A stretch of DNA of 64,000 nt from an uncultured Balneola sp. (GCA_913058495.1 CAJXQC010000004.1:62001-126000), one strand, 5' to 3'. Shown: positions 25,172 to 34,292, numbered from the stretch's first letter. Made by a program: numbers and translations. Notes: generated from the letters alone by a model not told the origin.

Positions 25172-25200
25172 ACAAGAACAGACTAAAAATCTTTACGTAA

Positions 25201-25227
25201 GATCCCGAAATAAATTCGGGATGACCT
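25201..25227 (-). repeat. Right palindromic repeat of the GIY-YIG unit
   Basis: An inverted copy of the left element, with its own hairpin: ATCCCGAA, a 5-nt loop and TTCGGGAT. It lies 29 bp after the GIY-YIG stop codon. Confidence 0.88.
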
Positions 25228-25422
25228 GCTTGCACTATTGATGTTGGTATAAAGAAATTTTGTAAACGAATTATAAAACATCTACAAAGATGGCCTATTA
25301 ATGTGATTTTGTGTTTATCAAAAAGGTTCTGATATGATATAATTAGCATCAAAAAAATACAATCAAATCCGCCATTTAGAATTATTGGCACGAACTCCGA
25401 GGTCTTGTTCTTATCTCGACAA

Positions 25423-25517
25423 CCAAAATCCGACAGACTGAGAAGTAGCTATCCATCATTTCGCTGAAAGCGGGGTGATGGAGCTAGTGGAAATAATCTA
25501 AAGGTCGGTGTAGTTGG
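25423..25517. other. Possible structured RNA or remnant in a 427-bp gene-free gap
   Basis: The gap 25172-25598 has no convincing gene. Within it, nested inverted repeats can form a long folded element: CCAA with TTGG, CCGAC with GTCGG, TAGCT with AGCTA, CCATCA with TGATGG, and CGCT with AGCG around a GAA loop. The order of pairs is consistent with one stem interrupted by internal loops. No known riboswitch or ncRNA family could be recognised. It lies 3' of the amidase gene on the minus strand and beyond the GIY-YIG unit. It may be an ncRNA, a 3' UTR structure or repeat debris. Confidence 0.3.
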
Positions 25518-25598
25518 AGGCTTTTTCTGTAATAGACAGAATTATAAACAAGTCAATTTTTTATAAGTGAATTATCCCTACAGGGTTTAATAATGTCC

Positions 25599-27419
25599 TT
25601 ACTTTTCCGGCATTTCTGACACTGACTCAATAAAAGAGTGTTCCAGATAAAACTGCTCTAAACCTGCAACGATCTGCTCAGCTATCTTATGCTGAAAATC
25701 AGAATCTGTAAGCAAGATCTCTTCTTCAGGATTTGATATAAATGCCGTTTCAACCAGCACATTCGGAAACTCTATCGGAGCGTTTAAAGAAAAATTGAAG
25801 CTACCGGTTAATCCATAGTCATCTAATCCCAGAGATGTCATTCTGCCGTACATGATCTCAGCTAAAGGCTTAAACGCAATGTGCTTATAAAACGAACCTG
25901 TTCCTTTTATTTCCAAAGGATCACTGCCATAACCTATTGAATTAGTGTGGATACTTACCAAAAGATCAGCTCTTGTTTCAATCGTCATTTCTCTTCTCTC
26001 TGACATGTAAACATAACTATCATCTGTTCTTGTCATTATAACTTCGGCACCGGCTTCTTCAAGCTGGGCCTTCAACAACTCAGAAATTTGTAGAGTTACG
26101 TCCTTTTCCTGATAACCCGCTGCTCCCAATGAACCGTTATTGCTTCCACCATGTCCTGCATCTACCGCAATTACTCTTCCTGTTAATGGCTTTAAAACAC
26201 TTGTAAGAGTCGGAGGTCTTTTAATTCTGATATCCATGATGGCTCCCCAGCCGTAATCAATGGAATAGCCCCAGTTTTGCGTGTTTTTTAGTTTGATCGT
26301 TAAGCGGAACCTGTCATTTTCAACTTGTTCCCAGTCAACACTTTCAATGCCTTCAGAAGTAAGATATTTGATCTTCCAGTTTGTATTAGAAGTAGCTCCA
26401 AAGATATCTACAATGATCTTATTAGGGTCGATCTCCTGAGTAGTTATATAAGGTAATTTTTCTGAAAGTGTAACTCTTATCAGATCATGTCGTGCATTCC
26501 CTGATACCCGAATATTGCCCGTTAGAGAAGAAACAGGTTCCAGCTCTTCATCCGTTAGTTCAACAAAACGTCTTGGAATCCATGCATCCAGACTTTCTGA
26601 AAGTCGTACTTTATACATGCCCTGCTGCATTCCGGTAATATTAAGCTTAACGCCCTCTGGGATGGTTCCATATTTTGTACCGCCCAATCGATCGGTTCCC
26701 AATCCTACATTCAGATAAGCATCATCGGTACTAACAACTCCGACAATTGGTTCCGGCAAGAAACTTACCTTAAAAGTACTTACTCTTTTGTGATAACCGA
26801 GTAATCCCTTTTTAATTTTGAAGGTTATAGCAGCATCTTTGACCGCGTCTCCTTCCCTCACATAATAAGTTCCTCTGTAAACACCTTCTTTACCTCCAAC
26901 CAATTTTGGAGACACTTCTTTCATCTTAATGTTATCAGTAAATCCGTTTATGTTGAAATAAGCATCTTCTCCGGGTTTACCTTGAAATTGAACATGTAAT
27001 GCTTCTCCGGGTTCAAGCCAGGTATCACTGCCCGGCTCAACCATTAATTCTGATATTATATTTTTACTCAGATCAGGTTTTTTGGGTTCCGGTTGAACCA
27101 ACATCATAGTGTCTGAAAGACTTTCCCCACCCATTTCTACTCTGAAAATAATATCTGTTGTATCACTGTCATGTTCGATCATCGCAATAAAAGCACCGGA
27201 GGAATACACTTTCGCTCTTCTTCCATTGATGTATGCCGTTGCACCCGGATTAGTGTTAGCAGCAACTCTGTATCTCGAAAAAGAGTACACAACAGTATCC
27301 TGTTCAGGAATTACAATATTGAGATATAGAGAATCATTCTGCGATTCTTCCATATCCTGTCCTACTGTAACAGCATTTATAAAAATAAAACTTAAGAAAA
27401 GTAGCCCGATCTGCTTCAT
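25599..27419 (-). CDS. N-acetylmuramoyl-L-alanine amidase with SH3-like and AMIN-like domains
   Basis: 606 aa with a signal peptide (LFLSFIFINAVTVGQ). After an N-terminal region of about 200 residues there is an SH3-like segment (about 230-290, DAYLNVGLGTDRLGG) and an AMIN-like beta region (about 295-400). The C-terminal Amidase_3 domain (about 405-595) has the zinc ligands in VDAGHGGSNNGS, QEKD and VSIHTNS and the catalytic Glu in LVETAFISNP. It should cut peptide stems from MurNAc in the periplasm. It lies just downstream of namZ on the same strand (4 bp gap), so amidase and exo-muramidase are probably cotranslated. Unlike the amidase at 22146-24704 it has no sorting tail. Confidence 0.9.
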   Translation of the reverse strand: MKQIGLLFLSFIFINAVTVGQDMEESQNDSLYLNIVIPEQDTVVYSFSRYRVAANTNPGATAYINGRRAKVYSSGAFIAMIEHDSDTTDIIFRVEMGGESLSDTMMLVQPEPKKPDLSKNIISELMVEPGSDTWLEPGEALHVQFQGKPGEDAYFNINGFTDNIKMKEVSPKLVGGKEGVYRGTYYVREGDAVKDAAITFKIKKGLLGYHKRVSTFKVSFLPEPIVGVVSTDDAYLNVGLGTDRLGGTKYGTIPEGVKLNITGMQQGMYKVRLSESLDAWIPRRFVELTDEELEPVSSLTGNIRVSGNARHDLIRVTLSEKLPYITTQEIDPNKIIVDIFGATSNTNWKIKYLTSEGIESVDWEQVENDRFRLTIKLKNTQNWGYSIDYGWGAIMDIRIKRPPTLTSVLKPLTGRVIAVDAGHGGSNNGSLGAAGYQEKDVTLQISELLKAQLEEAGAEVIMTRTDDSYVYMSERREMTIETRADLLVSIHTNSIGYGSDPLEIKGTGSFYKHIAFKPLAEIMYGRMTSLGLDDYGLTGSFNFSLNAPIEFPNVLVETAFISNPEEEILLTDSDFQHKIAEQIVAGLEQFYLEHSFIESVSEMPEK

Positions 27420-27423
27420 TGAT

Positions 27424-28677
27424 TTACTTGTATAGATAATATTGAGATGATTTTTTTCTGAATGACTCTACGTCTTTATTTAGATATTCCTGAATATCAG
27501 AAACTTTATATGATTCTTTAAACCTGTTTCTTATTTCATTAGTACCGGAAACCTTGTCAAACATTGACCAACGATTCTTTCCTTCTTCAAAGATGTCTAT
27601 TTCAGGATACATTTGCTTATGAATCTGCATAAAATAGTATTGTAAACTCATTAAATGCGCTTGTGTGTAATCTGAAAAATGGATCTGTACTCCGTGCAAG
27701 GTTTTACCCTGATCTCTTCCATAAAATGGTTTGAAAACGATCGGGCGAAATTCTACACCAGGAATATTGAGCGCGTTCATATTTTCTGCAAGCTTTCTTT
27801 CATCAATCCATTCTGCTGCAAAAACCTGAAACGGAAGTGTGTACCCAACTCCTTCAGAGAAAACTCCCAATTCTCCCATTATTCCTGTAGAAACATAAAA
27901 ATATGCTGAATTTGCATGCGGAATATGAGGCGATGTCGGTACCCACTGTAAGCCCGTTTCTTCGAAAGTCATAGAGCGGTGCCATCCTTCCATTTCCACA
28001 ACGGTAAGATCTGCTTTTTTCCCTTCTCCAAGCCATCCTTCTTCGTTGATCATAATTGCAACTTCACCCGGCGTCATTCCATACACATAAGGAATCGGAT
28101 ATTGACTCACAAAAGAGAAATAACCTTCCTCAGCGATATTTCCTTCTATCTTGTTTCCACCAAGAGGGTTTGGCCGATCCAGAACTACAAATTCGATATC
28201 ATGTTCCGCAGCAGCTTCCATAGCTAAACCCATTGTACTGATGTAAGTATAAGATCTGACTCCAATATCCTGAATATCATATACAAGCACTTCCACACCT
28301 TCCAGCATTTCTTTGGTCGGCTTTCTGGTTTTTCCATACAGAGAATACACAGGAACCTGAGTTACAGGGTCTACATAATCATCAACCTTGTCTCCTGCCG
28401 CAATCTCTCCGCGCGCTCCGTGTTCCGGACCGTACAAAGCAACAAGTTCAATGTTCTCTGCCTCGAAGAGAATATCGATAGTTGGCTTTAATGAAGAACT
28501 CAGCCCTGTGGCATTAGTTATGAGTCCTACTTTCTTACCATTCAGCACATCAAAATTATTGCTTTTGAGGACTTCAATGCCTGTTTTGATTGATTCGGTT
28601 TGTTTTTGGTTCTGAGCACAAGCAACTCCAAAGAGAAACAGGAGCGTTAAAAAAACCAACGGACTTTTGATATTCAT
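27424..28677 (-). CDS. namZ: DUF1343 family exo-beta-N-acetylmuramidase (NamZ-like)
   Basis: About 417 aa from the ATG at 28677 (MNIKSPLVFLTLLFLFGVAC). An in-frame ATG 30 bp upstream is less likely because the hydrophobic signal begins after the inner Met. The signal ends in GVAC, a plausible lipoprotein site. The body has DUF1343 motifs: GKKVGLITNATGLSS, ALYGPEHGARGE, LVYDIQDIGVRSYTY, FVVLDRPNPLGGNKIEG. DUF1343 enzymes (GH171) such as NamZ release MurNAc from glycan ends. It is divergent from nagZ across 100 bp, and an amidase follows. Together these can break wall fragments to GlcNAc, MurNAc and peptide. Confidence 0.85.
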   Translation of the reverse strand: MNIKSPLVFLTLLFLFGVACAQNQKQTESIKTGIEVLKSNNFDVLNGKKVGLITNATGLSSSLKPTIDILFEAENIELVALYGPEHGARGEIAAGDKVDDYVDPVTQVPVYSLYGKTRKPTKEMLEGVEVLVYDIQDIGVRSYTYISTMGLAMEAAAEHDIEFVVLDRPNPLGGNKIEGNIAEEGYFSFVSQYPIPYVYGMTPGEVAIMINEEGWLGEGKKADLTVVEMEGWHRSMTFEETGLQWVPTSPHIPHANSAYFYVSTGIMGELGVFSEGVGYTLPFQVFAAEWIDERKLAENMNALNIPGVEFRPIVFKPFYGRDQGKTLHGVQIHFSDYTQAHLMSLQYYFMQIHKQMYPEIDIFEEGKNRWSMFDKVSGTNEIRNRFKESYKVSDIQEYLNKDVESFRKKSSQYYLYK

Positions 28678-28777
28678 ATATAGCTTTTTATTACATTTTA
28701 TTTTCAAATCGGGTTGAAGTTAAACCATCTGAAGTTGAACTTCTGTAACTAATTATTAAATTGATTTTACGAACACA

Positions 28778-29842
28778 ATGAAGGTTAATAAGCCTGTAAT
28801 AAAAGACTTATCTCTGAAAGAAAAAATTGCTCAATTATTCCTGATCGGATTTCATGGAAATGAATGCAATCCTGACTCAGAAATCTCGAAATTGATCAAA
28901 AATATTAAGCCCGGTGGCGTCATTCTTTTTGATAAAGATATGGTGTTCAATAAACCGGTTCATAATATCAAATCACCTGAACAGCTGAAAAAATTAACTT
29001 CTCAACTGCAGGAAACTTCAGAAACACCCTTATTTATTGGTATTGATCAGGAAGGCGGACTCATAAACAGATTAAAGCCCGAATATGGTTTTCCGGTAAC
29101 CAAGTCTCATCAGGAACTGGGAAACATAGATGACACGACTGTTACGCAGCAAGAAGGATTATTGATCTCTGAAGTTCTGAAACAACACGGCATCAATATC
29201 AATTTCGCTCCTTGTGTGGATCTGGCTTTAAATGCTGACAGTTCCATCATTGCAAAAAGGGAACGTTGCTTTGGATCGACTTCATCAGAAGTTAATAAAC
29301 ATGCGGAAGCTTATGTTCGGGGACATCAGGAAAATGATGTGCTTACAGCTTGTAAACATTTTCCGGGACATGGAAGCGCAGCAGGCGATACACATGCCGG
29401 TTTTGTGGATGTGACTGATACCTGGGAAAGTGACGAACTTGAGCCATACAAATATATGATTCAAAAAGATCTTTGTCCTGTGATAATGACCTCACATATT
29501 TTCAATGGTAATTTTGATACTGAATACCCGGCAACACTTTCCAAAAAAACCATTCAGGATTTGCTGAGGGATAAACTTGGCTTTGATGGCGTTGTAATCT
29601 CAGATGATATGCAGATGAGAGCAATTTCTGATCATTATGGTATGAAAGAATCACTGAAACTTGGATTAGAAGCAGGAATAGATGTGTTCTGTTACGGAAA
29701 TAACCTTCTTAAAGAACAAATAGATCTGGCAGATGCAATAAGTACTATTGAGGAATTAGTGGAGAATGGAGACATCACTGAAGAGAGAATTGATAATTCT
29801 GTAAACAGAATTTTATTATTAAAAAAAATGATCTCATTTTAA
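28778..29842 (+). CDS. nagZ: GH3 beta-N-acetylhexosaminidase (NagZ)
   Basis: 354 aa without a signal peptide, so probably cytoplasmic. Glycoside hydrolase family 3 motifs are present: GIDQEGGLINRLKP, the NagZ-type KHFPGHGSAAGDTHAGF with its Asp-x-His dyad (about residues 190-208), and the nucleophile region VISDDMQMRAISDHYG (Asp near 276). NagZ removes terminal GlcNAc from muropeptides. Its location beside namZ matches known muropeptide recovery clusters, with imported substrate likely coming through the AmpG-like permease. It is convergent with tatD, with 6 bp between stops. Confidence 0.92.
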   Translation: MKVNKPVIKDLSLKEKIAQLFLIGFHGNECNPDSEISKLIKNIKPGGVILFDKDMVFNKPVHNIKSPEQLKKLTSQLQETSETPLFIGIDQEGGLINRLKPEYGFPVTKSHQELGNIDDTTVTQQEGLLISEVLKQHGININFAPCVDLALNADSSIIAKRERCFGSTSSEVNKHAEAYVRGHQENDVLTACKHFPGHGSAAGDTHAGFVDVTDTWESDELEPYKYMIQKDLCPVIMTSHIFNGNFDTEYPATLSKKTIQDLLRDKLGFDGVVISDDMQMRAISDHYGMKESLKLGLEAGIDVFCYGNNLLKEQIDLADAISTIEELVENGDITEERIDNSVNRILLLKKMISF

Positions 29843-29848
29843 TTTAAA

Positions 29849-30610
29849 TCAGCTCAAGCTAAACAACCCTTTTGCATTTTGGGTGGTCTCTTCAATTACT
29901 TCTTTAACACTGATCCCAAAAATATCAGCTAATTTCTCGGCCGTGTATTTCATGAAAGCAGGTTCATTTCGTTTTCCCCTCTTCGGAGTAGGCGATAAAT
30001 ACGGAGCATCTGTTTCTAAAACCATTTTTTCTAATGGAAGCTCCGCCACTGTTTTATCTACTCCCCCATTCTTGAAGGTAACAACGCCTCCTATTCCCAA
30101 GTGGAATCCCAGGTCGATAGCTCGCTTTCCTTCTTCCACAGTACCGTTAAAACAATGCCAGATTCCTTTTAGAGAACCATCTTGTTCCTGTTCGATGATA
30201 TGTAGAAGATCATCTGTACTTTCACGGTTGTGAAGTATAATTGGTTTGTTAATTTTCTTAGCAATCCTGCAATGAGCATGTAAACTTAACTTCTGCTCTG
30301 TAATATGATCCTTACTCCAGTAGTAATCCAGACCCGTTTCACCTACTCCGATAATTTCATCATCGGAACACAATTCTAACAATCTATTTTCAAAACCATC
30401 CTCTAACTCTTCTACATCACAGGGATGAAGTCCGGCCATTTTATGAAATTCGATTCCTTCAAAACTCAGCGAATCCATTTGTTTCAAAGAGCCAAAATCT
30501 ATTGCAGGCATCAGAATAGTTTTAATTCCAGCTTCAACCGCTCTTTTATAAACTTCCTCTCTATCCTCATCAAAGTCTTTCAAATAGATATGTGAATGGG
30601 TATCGATCAT
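29849..30610 (-). CDS. tatD: TatD family metal-dependent DNase
   Basis: 253 aa, a TIM-barrel hydrolase. It has the metal-binding DTHSHIY at the N-terminus, the GETGLDYYW motif, HNRES, GIWHCFNGT and the C-terminal ETDAPYLSP. Length and motif order are normal. TatD enzymes are cytoplasmic 3'-5' exonucleases or D-aminoacyl-tRNA deacylase-like hydrolases; the true substrate is not predictable. It ends only 6 bp from the convergent nagZ and follows the barstar-like gene by 35 bp on the same strand, so the two may be cotranscribed. Confidence 0.93.
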   Translation of the reverse strand: MIDTHSHIYLKDFDEDREEVYKRAVEAGIKTILMPAIDFGSLKQMDSLSFEGIEFHKMAGLHPCDVEELEDGFENRLLELCSDDEIIGVGETGLDYYWSKDHITEQKLSLHAHCRIAKKINKPIILHNRESTDDLLHIIEQEQDGSLKGIWHCFNGTVEEGKRAIDLGFHLGIGGVVTFKNGGVDKTVAELPLEKMVLETDAPYLSPTPKRGKRNEPAFMKYTAEKLADIFGISVKEVIEETTQNAKGLFSLS

Positions 30611-30645
30611 TTTGATGAACTTATTTTAAAACTCAAAGTAGATTT

Positions 30646-30987
30646 TTAGACATTTTTTCTGTGAAAAGACAATGTAAGAACCGGAGGCTCTCCAACTTCG
30701 ATTCTTCTGTGATTGACAAAGGCAGAGCACTCGACAATAGCTTCATAAATCTCTTTATTTCTTTTGGCTAATGATGTAACATTATTCAATTCCAGTATCA
30801 AAGTTTCTCCGGGCTCAACATGAATTGTTGTCATTCCATCTTCAGGGGAATCTAATGATTCCATACAATCGATCCAGGCGTCCATATTTCTACCGTAAAA
30901 ACTTGGGAATCCAAACTTGCTCGAGAAGACTTCATGAAATGAGTTCCAATCAAGAATATCATCAGAATTTATTTTGACGATCTTCAT
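30646..30987 (-). CDS. Barstar family protein, orphan ribonuclease inhibitor
   Basis: 113 aa. The barstar (barnase inhibitor) signature is FPSFYGRNMDAWIDCMESL, preceded by SFHEVFSSKFG. The domain covers most of the protein. Barstar binds and blocks barnase-type RNases. No barnase-like or toxin gene is adjacent: neighbours are tatD and an RND transporter. It may therefore be an immunity protein against rivals' toxins or have another role. The sequence is chromosomal in character and lacks a signal peptide. Confidence 0.8.
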   Translation of the reverse strand: MKIVKINSDDILDWNSFHEVFSSKFGFPSFYGRNMDAWIDCMESLDSPEDGMTTIHVEPGETLILELNNVTSLAKRNKEIYEAIVECSAFVNHRRIEVGEPPVLTLSFHRKNV

Positions 30988-31005
30988 ATCAAAGTATTCT
31001 CAAAA

Positions 31006-33513
31006 TCAGTATCTGATCCAGTCTTTATCTTCCAGCCATTGAATTAAAGCCGGCAAAAAGGTCAATGAAGTCAATAATGTCATTCCAATTCCGATCACTG
31101 CCATAACGCCCAAAGATTGTAATCCCGGGTGACTTGTAAATATCAATCCTGCAAAACCAAGCATGGTAGTTATAGATCCCATCGAAATATGCTGACCTGT
31201 GCTGGAAAGTACTGCCCACATGGAATTTTTGCCTTCATCCCGATATCTGTGAGCCAGATGAACTCCACTGTCTTCTCCAATTCCCAAAATGGCTGGGAGA
31301 ACCACCAGGTTATAAAAATTAAATTGCAGATCGAATATCATCATGATTCCGAACAGCCAAAGTAAACCTACCACAAGGGGTAACATGGAAATTACCGACC
31401 ACCTGAACGAACGGAAGGTAAAGATCATAAACAAGTAAATGATAATGAACGTTGCTCCAACCATATACGGACTTTCTGTCCGCATAAGATCAAGCATGGA
31501 AGCTGCAACTATAGATGTACTGGCTGCATAATATGTTTTCCCATTGTCCAGAGTTACTGATCCGATATCGTCCTTAAAAGCGATGGATTTCTTTCCGTCA
31601 GAAAGTCCAACAGAAGGATAAATGATCACAAATCTTCCGACTTCTCCGTCTTTGGTTATAAATTTTGACTTGAGGTACGGAGGGATTTGATCGATCGTTA
31701 ATGGCTCTCTTGTCTGAGCTGCTCTTCGCAGTTTATCGAGGTCTTCATCTTCCTTATTTCTGATGAATGTATTGTCTAACAATTCCCGGACTCTGGCGAT
31801 TTTCTGTAGTTTTCCCTCTTCCTCTTCTTCCGTGGCCGGAAACCGATCCTGAAGTGCTTCAATACTTAATATTGTAGGAGAACTTGTGTCAGCTTCCATT
31901 TTTTGGTTTAACACTTCAACCAAATTTTCAACTTCACTATCAGAATCTGCAATGATGTAAGCCGGATTTCTTTTATCTGAACTTCCAACCTGACCGGCTA
32001 CTTCTCTGAATTTTTCGTAAGACGGATAGGTTGGTTCTAACTTTCCGAAATCATATTGAAAACTTAAAGTTCCGCTAAATCCTACCACAATTGCTGACAG
32101 GACCAAACCTGCCACAACCGTTGTTCTTGCATACGGGTATTTTTTATTTTCCATTGAATTGGAAGTTGATTCCTTTTTTGAAAATAAAACCCAGTTAAAT
32201 TTCTCAAAGATCACCAACAAGGAAGGAAGCACATAGAGCATTGCAAATAGAGCAAGCATAATTCCTGTCCCGGAAATAAAGCCGAATTCCGAGAACCCTC
32301 TGAAATCCGCGAACATCAGAACGTAAAGAGCAGAAGCTGTTGTAAATGCACTTACAAAAATTGCTTCACCGGTTTTATCGTTTGTAGTTAAGATCGCTTC
32401 TTCAACGGAAAGTCCGGATGAACGTAATTCTATGTATCTGGCGTAATAATGGATACCATAATCGATACCCAGCCCGAATAATATCACGAACAGAACTGAG
32501 GTCATTGTATTTAGCATTCCCAAATAGAAATAGGTGATCCCAAATGTCCATACCAGACTCATGATGAGAGGAATACCAATGATCAACACCGGAACCGGCA
32601 TTCTGATCACATGACTCCAAATGCTGTGGTTTAGATCTTCATCCCTGCCTCTTCGATAGTGAATATATTTTTTTATAAAGAAGTACATCATAACCAGAAG
32701 CACTACGCTTGAAATACCTGTAGCAAAGCTTCCTAAAACGTCATTCATGATGGAAGTAAGTTCCTCAAGGTGCCTTTTTAAACGGCCTCCAAACTGAACT
32801 TCCATATCAGGATGATAAGAAGCCGGATTCATTGCGGTAAGAAGAGAATCGTATTTTGCAAACATGTCTTCAAGATACCGGATGTCACTTTTAGAACCGG
32901 TGGGAAAGAACTTCAATACCATGATGGTACTGTCTTCATTTATCGGATATTCAGAAGGAACCAACACGTCATAACTTTCTTTAAAGCTATCGGCTTTGTT
33001 CTCCTCATTGTCAGAAGTTTCTTCCTCGTCTTCTTCAAAATCGATAAAAAATGGATTCGCTTCTTCTCTGGCATTATCGATCTCTTCCTGAAGCCAATCC
33101 GTTATCTCTTCCAGCTCTTCATCACTGGCCAGATACAAGGCATTATCCTTGATGATATCTGTATCTTTTCGAAACTCTGCTCTTTTAAAATATTTGTCGT
33201 TGTATCTGGGGTAAAACAGTTCAAGTGTTTTTGGAATCAGATCTTCTGCAAACTTCTTATTAGCTTCAAAACTGGGTGATTTGATAGCCACCTGCATTTC
33301 TGTTTCACCACCAACCGTATTCTTTAACTTATCAAGAGCTAACACATTCGGGTGGTTCTTTGGTAAAAGATTTGCAATGTCTGTGTCTATCTTTAGCTGA
33401 ATAGAATAATACCCACCAACTACAGCTAATAACAGACAAACACCAAGAACTAAAAATGGATGTTTAATATTTAATTTTAACAATGGCTGAAACAGCCGAA
33501 GAATTTTTTTCAT
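31006..33513 (-). CDS. RND/MMPL superfamily transporter, HpnN-like
   Basis: 835 aa. One N-terminal helix (FLVLGVCLLLAVVGGYYSI) is followed by a periplasmic domain (KIDTDIANLLPKNHP), then repeated blocks of five membrane helices in two halves, as in MmpL/HpnN transporters. The first half has VILFGLGIDYGIHYYARYIE; the second has a matching ILGIGEDSGVHLAHRYRDEG with its acidic proton-relay residue. HpnN-type proteins export lipids such as hopanoids to the outer membrane. No hopanoid gene lies nearby, so the cargo is undetermined. It is followed closely (18 bp) by the barstar-like gene. Confidence 0.87.
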   Translation of the reverse strand: MKKILRLFQPLLKLNIKHPFLVLGVCLLLAVVGGYYSIQLKIDTDIANLLPKNHPNVLALDKLKNTVGGETEMQVAIKSPSFEANKKFAEDLIPKTLELFYPRYNDKYFKRAEFRKDTDIIKDNALYLASDEELEEITDWLQEEIDNAREEANPFFIDFEEDEEETSDNEENKADSFKESYDVLVPSEYPINEDSTIMVLKFFPTGSKSDIRYLEDMFAKYDSLLTAMNPASYHPDMEVQFGGRLKRHLEELTSIMNDVLGSFATGISSVVLLVMMYFFIKKYIHYRRGRDEDLNHSIWSHVIRMPVPVLIIGIPLIMSLVWTFGITYFYLGMLNTMTSVLFVILFGLGIDYGIHYYARYIELRSSGLSVEEAILTTNDKTGEAIFVSAFTTASALYVLMFADFRGFSEFGFISGTGIMLALFAMLYVLPSLLVIFEKFNWVLFSKKESTSNSMENKKYPYARTTVVAGLVLSAIVVGFSGTLSFQYDFGKLEPTYPSYEKFREVAGQVGSSDKRNPAYIIADSDSEVENLVEVLNQKMEADTSSPTILSIEALQDRFPATEEEEEGKLQKIARVRELLDNTFIRNKEDEDLDKLRRAAQTREPLTIDQIPPYLKSKFITKDGEVGRFVIIYPSVGLSDGKKSIAFKDDIGSVTLDNGKTYYAASTSIVAASMLDLMRTESPYMVGATFIIIYLFMIFTFRSFRWSVISMLPLVVGLLWLFGIMMIFDLQFNFYNLVVLPAILGIGEDSGVHLAHRYRDEGKNSMWAVLSSTGQHISMGSITTMLGFAGLIFTSHPGLQSLGVMAVIGIGMTLLTSLTFLPALIQWLEDKDWIRY

Positions 33514-33563
33514 TTAGTAAAAGCCGGAATTTCTTTAAGCATTCAATTTACCGAAAAGATAAC

Positions 33564-34292
33564 TCACTTTTGAACTGATTTTAAGATAAAATCATCGTAG
33601 TCTGCTTTTACACTGCTTTTCGTATTATTCCCATCACTTAAAATAAGTAGTGCAAGAGGCCTGCTTGGTGGTTCATCCCCAAAAAGTCTTTTATAGTCTT
33701 CCACGATATTTCTTTCAAAAGTATGCCATTCCCCAAGGTTTTTATCCCCAGTCCCAATTACAATAATTTTTTGGTTTCCGTAAAATTTTGAAAGTTCTGT
33801 ACCAACAGGGAGTGTAGAGCTCCAGGTATATCTAATTGTTTTGGGTACTTTTTTAAATAATACTCTACCCAGATCAAACGCGATGTACACACTTGCAGCT
33901 ACATCATTTTTATCTCCATCATCCTCATTTCCGCCTATAGGTATCTCATGGATTCTAAGCTTCCAACTTAAAATCGGTGTTCGGTGAATATTCACTTCGT
34001 CATTTTCCAGTAAAGGATAACTCAGATGTTTCCCCCTGTTCCCTTCAAATTGTAAAAATTTATCTCCGTCTTCCATTTTGATGGCATAATTGTAGGTCTC
34101 TCTGAGTTTACCTTCATAGTAAATTGGTTTCGCTTCTCCCTTTTGGTTATACCATGAAGATGGAAGGTTACCAATCTCCTCTTTTTCGAAGTCTTCTATA
34201 AGAACTATTTTTTCTGAATCAGATTGAGCCTCTATACTATTAGACAAGAAGAAGCACATTAAAATTATTGCAATTGCTCTGATTATTAGCAT
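33564..34292 (-). CDS. DUF3047 family secreted protein
   Basis: 242 aa with a signal peptide (IILMCFFLSNSIEAQSD). It shows the DUF3047 pattern: IEDFEKEEIGNLPSSWYN, SWKLRIHEIP, NDVAASVYIAFD, IRYTWSSTLPVGTEL and GEWHTFERNIVEDYKRLFG. These proteins are periplasmic with unknown biochemistry, but they look like jelly-roll carbohydrate-binding folds. It lies upstream of the RND transporter gene on the same strand, with a gap of 50 bp. An operonic link is possible. Confidence 0.82.
   Translation of the reverse strand: MLIIRAIAIILMCFFLSNSIEAQSDSEKIVLIEDFEKEEIGNLPSSWYNQKGEAKPIYYEGKLRETYNYAIKMEDGDKFLQFEGNRGKHLSYPLLENDEVNIHRTPILSWKLRIHEIPIGGNEDDGDKNDVAASVYIAFDLGRVLFKKVPKTIRYTWSSTLPVGTELSKFYGNQKIIVIGTGDKNLGEWHTFERNIVEDYKRLFGDEPPSRPLALLILSDGNNTKSSVKADYDDFILKSVQK

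Noticed and set aside
25245-25400. Short frames in the gap 25172-25598
   Set aside because: They lack recognisable protein sequence and read through repeat-rich DNA; no coding evidence.
30646-30987. Toxin-antitoxin pair
   Set aside because: No barnase-like or other toxin gene lies next to the barstar-like gene.
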